Shown here: piece by piece, positions 59,990 to 64,000 of the stretch
How the letters are laid out: each line of letters opens with the position of its first letter
Position numbering within the stretch: position 1 is the first letter of the stretch
NCBI RefSeq assembly: GCF_030253575.1
Contig: NC_080559.1
Span: 28,918,501-28,982,500 of the forward strand
DNA length: 64,000 nucleotides
Source of the DNA: Rhododendron vialii
Lineage: Eukaryota; Streptophyta; Magnoliopsida; Ericales; Ericaceae
Reading direction: 5' to 3'
Translations under genes and position numbers: made by a program
Notes under the pieces: model-generated
The model's database searches: none
What the model was told of the DNA's origin: nothing
Seen by the model: only the letters and a program-made list of their open reading frames with translations

Positions 59990-60628
59990 TTCGCTGCGAT
60001 CGTTGTGGTGAAGGTGAGGTGAAGAGATCTGAAAGTGGTGGAGCTTTTCTTCGTTCGTGGTGGCTCTATTGCTATTTTATCCGATGAGGTAGTGTCGTGC
60101 TGTGTGCAGAGAGGAGTTGTACCTACAAACCTTCTCTTGAGGATATACTACAGTAGCACGACGGATCCTAGAAGGGATTTTTTTTTATTTTAATAAAATG
60201 ACGGATCTCTTTTCTTTCTTTTCTTTTTTTTTTTTTTATCAAATTTTGATAATTTAAATTGTTTAATGTGTTTTATAACGTGATTTTAAGAATTTTTTAG
60301 AGAAATCAACAAATAAAAAGAGAGAGTAGTATATATAAATATATATATATATGAAAAAAACGTGTAGTTTAGATTGTCTGTGACAATTCACTTTCTAATC
60401 ACTATAACTGAACCTTGGTCACATTTTTTTTTAATCTGAACCTTGGTCACATGACTCTCACTCGGCTTTATATTTGAGAGTATGGATGTGACATATATTT
60501 GAGAGTATGGATGTGACATATTGATAAAATTTTTTGTATTTTATTTTTTATTTTTCTTTAATTTTTTTGCACTTTATTAAAGAATATTAAAAGGATACAT
60601 CGTTCTTTCAAAAGATTCAAAAATGCTA

Positions 60629-60990
60629 GGGGTACATATGAAATGTACATATTATGTACATATTAGTTTTGTGGGGCCCACCTCGGGTCTCACAAAGATA
60701 ATTCAAACCGCCTATTATTTTTCAAACATTTTTTTATAGAGCTCTGTCAAAAATTAGCACAACTTGATATCGGTAAGGATTTTTTTCTTAATTTGTGGAG
60801 GCAAAACTACTTAACTGTTTAGTTTCGCCCCAACAAATTCAGAAAAAATCCTTACCGATATCGGGTTGAGCTGATTTTTTACAGGGCTCTATAAAAAGAT
60901 GTTTTAAAAATAATGAGTAGTTCGGATCATTTTGGTGGGACCCGAATTAAGCCCCACAAAATCTATATGTACATACATATTATATGTACC
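60629..60990. mobile_element. Foldback MITE, GGGTACATATG...TATATGTACC
   Basis: The outer arms GGTACATATG...GTGGGGCCCACCTCGGGTCT pair with GTGGGACCCGAATTAAGCCC...TATATGTACC. The inner arms AACTTGATATCGGTAAGGAT and ATCCTTACCGATATCGGGTT pair around a centre near 60812. 362 bp, non-coding. Confidence 0.85.
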
Positions 60991-61088
60991 AATAGCAGCA
61001 CTCCAAAAGATTCGGAGACCCAACCATTTTTTAGTATTCAAATATATCCATTGTAGACCCAACCATTTTTTAGTATTCAAATATGGGA

Positions 61089-61439
61089 CGGTTCCGAAGA
61101 CAATTAATTAGACACCTAAAAAAATATCTCATAGTTCCCGATCAAATTTTAATGATTCGAGCCGTTCAATGTGATCAGAACGTGATTTTAAGGGTACTCA
61201 TAAAAAATCAGAAAAAAAGACCGGTAAGTGCTTGATCTGAGCAGTTTTTAACTTAGATTTGATAAACGGTTCAATTAAAAATTGCTCAAAACAAGCACTT
61301 TTCAGTCATATTTTTTGCTAATTTCTCTCGGGCACCCTTAAAATCATATTCTGCACACATTGAACGGTTTGGATTATAAAAATTGATCGAAAACTATGAG
61401 ATTGAGATTTGAGGTGTTCTCTATGGGTTTCTTGAACCG
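61089..61439. mobile_element. Foldback MITE, CGGTTCCGAAGA...TCTTGAACCG
   Basis: The arms TCTCATAGTTCCCGATCAAA...GCCGTTCAATGTGATCAGAA and GCACACATTGAACGGTTTGG...GATCGAAAACTATGAGATTG are complementary, as are AAGTGCTTGATCTGAGCAGT and TTGCTCAAAACAAGCACTTT. 351 bp, non-coding. Confidence 0.8.
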
Positions 61440-62049
61440 TTCCGTTCAAATATAGACCCAAAAGTAGATTATAATTTTTACTCAAATATTTTTCAAAATA
61501 TCTAAATTTTATCATTTTTAGCTCAGTCTTTTTAGACGAAAAGTGTTAAATTTTAAATATTTCTACAAAAAAAATTAAGTAAAAATTATAATTTTTTACT
61601 TTTTCGATTTCTCTCGCAGAAACAAACCAATATTTTACAAAAATTTAATGTAAAATTAAAAAATAAGAATTTTTTTAAATAAGAAACAAATAAGAAAAAC
61701 TTAAGATTTATTTCGGGAAACTAGATCCGCTACATATTATATAGTGAGGTGCATACATTTTGTGATAGTCCAACCAGAATGTACAGCGGAGAAGGGTATA
61801 AGGTACCACGTGACGTGGGGCAATGAATAATAATTTTTTACAGAGACCTTAAACGATATATTTTGAATAAAATAAGCGGCTCCGATCATCTTTGTGTTAC
61901 CCGAAGCGGGAGGAAAAAGCTGCTGTGCACAGCAGTTTGTGCACGAATCATTTCTGATTTCGCTTCCCCGAGTCGACTGGATAGAATCCCTGGTGAACAC
62001 ACACAGTAATTTCCATATTTGGTTTTCCCTGGTAATAATTACCAAAGCC

Positions 62050-62160
62050 ATGGAAGAGAAGAATACAGAGAGAGAGAGAGAGTCATCTTTGGAGGGAATA
62101 GAAGGAACGAAATCTGAGAACAGGGTTTTTGATGCGCCGAAAACTCCTCTCTCTGTCTAA
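62050..62160 (+). other. Possible upstream ORF (36 codons) in the leader of the PPR gene
   Basis: ATG at 62050, stop TAA at 62158-62160. The peptide begins MEEKNTERERESSLEGIEG. A donor-like CTGGTAACTC at 62199-62208 suggests a leader intron afterwards. It counts as a uORF only if transcription starts upstream of 62050, which is not shown. Confidence 0.35.
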
Positions 62161-62407
62161 CCACAGCCACAATTTCTCTCTCTCGCAAGCTTCTTGCTGG
62201 TAACTCTCTTTACCTGAATAATTTTCCTACTGTGTGGTTCATTGGCCAGAAATTTGGAACATACCTATGTGCAAATCTCAGTTTCGGACTGTGGTTTGGG
62301 TTTATCTGTTGAATTAGAAATGGCCCGTGGGGTATTGTGAAAACCTAATGAGTTTGTTCTTATTGTTGCTTTTTGTTCTACTTTTCGTTATGAAAAGATT
62401 CAGGAGG

Positions 62408-64000
62408 ATGCTTGATTTGAGCTACTCTCCGGGAGTTTTCACCAGAAGACTGTTATTGTTTCAATTTCCGAGGAGGAAAGGCAGTGCAGACTGTGCAGTG
62501 GTGAGCTTCCTCATCTGTAGAGCAAGAATTTTAGTGCACTGTCTACCTTGATTTCCAGTTTTATCGTTTATAATGGCAGAAAAAATTAAAATCGATTGCT
62601 GGAATGGTTGCATTATTCGTGCCATTTTTAGCCCAGTGCAATTATTTTGCTTTGGTGCTTAAAGCAAAAGTTCATCGCCCAAAAGTCATGCCATCAAAGA
62701 ATCACAGTGAAGTTCAATACATTCAGCGATATATTGTTATTTTCCCCTCCCTTGGAAATAGGTAAAGGAATTATCACCAGAGGCCCCATTTCTGATGTTG
62801 CTTAATTCAGGTTGACGGAATGCACATTGAAATGCTATGTATAATATCTTGACAAGCAATAATTCAGTGGGATTTCAAACCATATAACAAAACCTTTATT
62901 TTAAGAGGCACGAAAGCAACTTATAGCAATCTCTTTATTTAAAGACGGGACATTTAGTGGTTTAGCCCCCTTGATATGTAGCAATCATATTCACTGATGA
63001 AGACCATCTCTCAAATCGAATCCATGCTAAGTTTGAGGCCCATTCTTGACATTAATGTCCTTCCAGTTGAATTAAGTTACTTATGAATTTCTTTCACAAT
63101 ACCTTCAGTAGCATTTGGCTCATATTGGAAATGCCCCTTTCTTCTACTTGTTTTTTGGCATTCCTTTCAATTAAGGGAAGAAAAAAGATGTGTGCCTTTT
63201 CTGGCTTTATCTAGGAGTTCAAGTGTCATTCTTTTGTTGAGTGACCGCTTTTCCTCCACGATGGCTTTTAGAAGACTGTCAGTATTGACATCCTAAGAGG
63301 CACCGGCATTCTTCATGGGCTCACGAGTCTTTCTTCAGGATTAGAAATCTAGGAACAGATACTTACCAACAAATCACTTACATGTGTCTGACGTGCAAGA
63401 TGTTTCATTGGCTGCCTATTCAAAGTGCTCTTATCTTAGTCCAATCTTTGCCCCACCATCTCTTTTTAAACTGTGTTTCTTCTTCCATATAGTATTTAGT
63501 TTAGTTTCTTTTTAGTTGTTAGCTTTTTATGGACCCAATTAAGTGCTAGTATTTCTCAGGTATGCGCAGCAAAAGGTCCTCGACCGAGATATCCCCGTGT
63601 ATGGAAAACCAACAAGAAAATTGGAACCATCTCCAAGTCAGTGAAGCTTGTTGAGTGCGTAAGTTCCTGCTAACTGTTTAATTTACTTTTTGAGTTCTGA
63701 TTTGACTGTGTACGTACTCAGTTAGTTAGTCAATGACTCATTTCTTGTGAAGTTGGTCATAGATATTACTTAATAACTAGGATTTGTTGATCTGTTTGGA
63801 TTGTTTAATTGATAACTGTTTAACAAGGCAATGCTTATACAGATAAAGGGATTATCTAATGTCAAAGAGGAAGTATATGGGGCTCTTGATTCTTTCATTG
63901 CATGGGAGCTAGAGTTCCCTCTCATCACTGTGAAGAAAGCTTTAAAGACCCTCGAGAATATGAGAGAATGGAAGAGGATAATTCAGGTTCATCCTTCCGC
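62408..64000 (+). CDS. EMB1417: PPR protein of the At4g21190 / EMB1417 type, 5' part (runs off the window)
   Basis: Exons 62408-62500, 63560-63658 and 63843-63986; the frame stays open and the gene continues beyond 64000. Seen: [16 protein letters not shown] (possible organelle-targeting N-terminus), [32 protein letters not shown], then [20 protein letters not shown] and [20 protein letters not shown]. This is the conserved start of EMB1417-like short PPR proteins, chloroplast RNA-binding proteins needed for embryo development in Arabidopsis. I chose ATG 62408. In-frame ATGs at 62350 and 62391 would add a hydrophobic MSLFLLLLFVLLFV stretch, unlike the family. The sequence after 63986 (GTTCAT...) could be an intron start or coding (IIQ-V). 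Confidence 0.85.

Larger units (their letters stand above)
59990..62049. other. Intergenic between divergent genes: promoters and two foldback MITEs
   Basis: The At3g49140-like promoter/leader lies at about 59990-60150. AT-rich DNA and a 27-bp tandem TATTTGAGAGTATGGATGTG repeat are at 60471-60525. Two foldback MITEs follow (60629-60990 and 61089-61439), then further AT-rich DNA. The leader of the PPR gene starts near 62000. Confidence 0.55.

Overview
The window is nuclear DNA of a flowering plant, probably a eudicot. It is AT-rich, its split genes have GT-AG introns, and its intergenic DNA is full of short inverted-repeat elements and LTR-element remains. I cannot name the species. I reconstructed ten protein genes by joining exons by eye, keeping reading phase across each junction and comparing with remembered family sequences. 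No database search was run.

Layout. 1-4.5 kb: a GC-rich foldback element, then a heat-shock promoter and a complete 4-exon cytosolic HSP90 (705 aa, ends MEEVD). 7.1-11.5 kb: a 7-exon gene of unknown function (about 579 aa). 13.2-17.8 kb, minus strand and tail-to-tail with it: an 8-exon REVEILLE6-type clock MYB gene (322 aa). 19.35-32.1 kb: a tandem segmental duplication, each unit carrying one HIPP-type (heavy-metal-associated isoprenylated plant protein) gene. The junction of the two units lies inside the last codons of the left HIPP gene. It removes that gene's CaaX box and adds an 18-residue hydrophobic tail. The right copy is intact and ends CVIC. The units later took separate insertions: MITEs and a solo LTR in the right one; a Helitron-like insertion holding another solo LTR in the left one. 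The left unit also holds about 2 kb of tandem and inverted satellite-like repeats that the right one lacks. 33.06-36.85 kb: a young non-autonomous LTR element with paired 701-bp LTRs and a 5-bp target duplication.

39.5-51.8 kb: PAM68-like (minus), PrimPol primase-polymerase (plus, 14 exons, 608 aa) and SARD4 (plus, 2 exons, 327 aa). From memory, the Arabidopsis homologues are close neighbours on chromosome 5 (At5g52780, At5g52800, At5g52810), so this looks like old microsynteny. 53.7-60.0 kb, minus: a 10-exon At3g49140-like gene (482 aa). 62.4 kb to the right edge: the 5' part of an EMB1417/At4g21190-type PPR gene, cut off by the window.

The genes do not form one pathway. They are housekeeping, clock, chloroplast, DNA-damage-tolerance and immune genes in ordinary plant order. 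The most informative structure is the HIPP duplication, because its junction, divergence and later insertions can be put in order. I saw no rRNA or tRNA gene and no CRISPR array.
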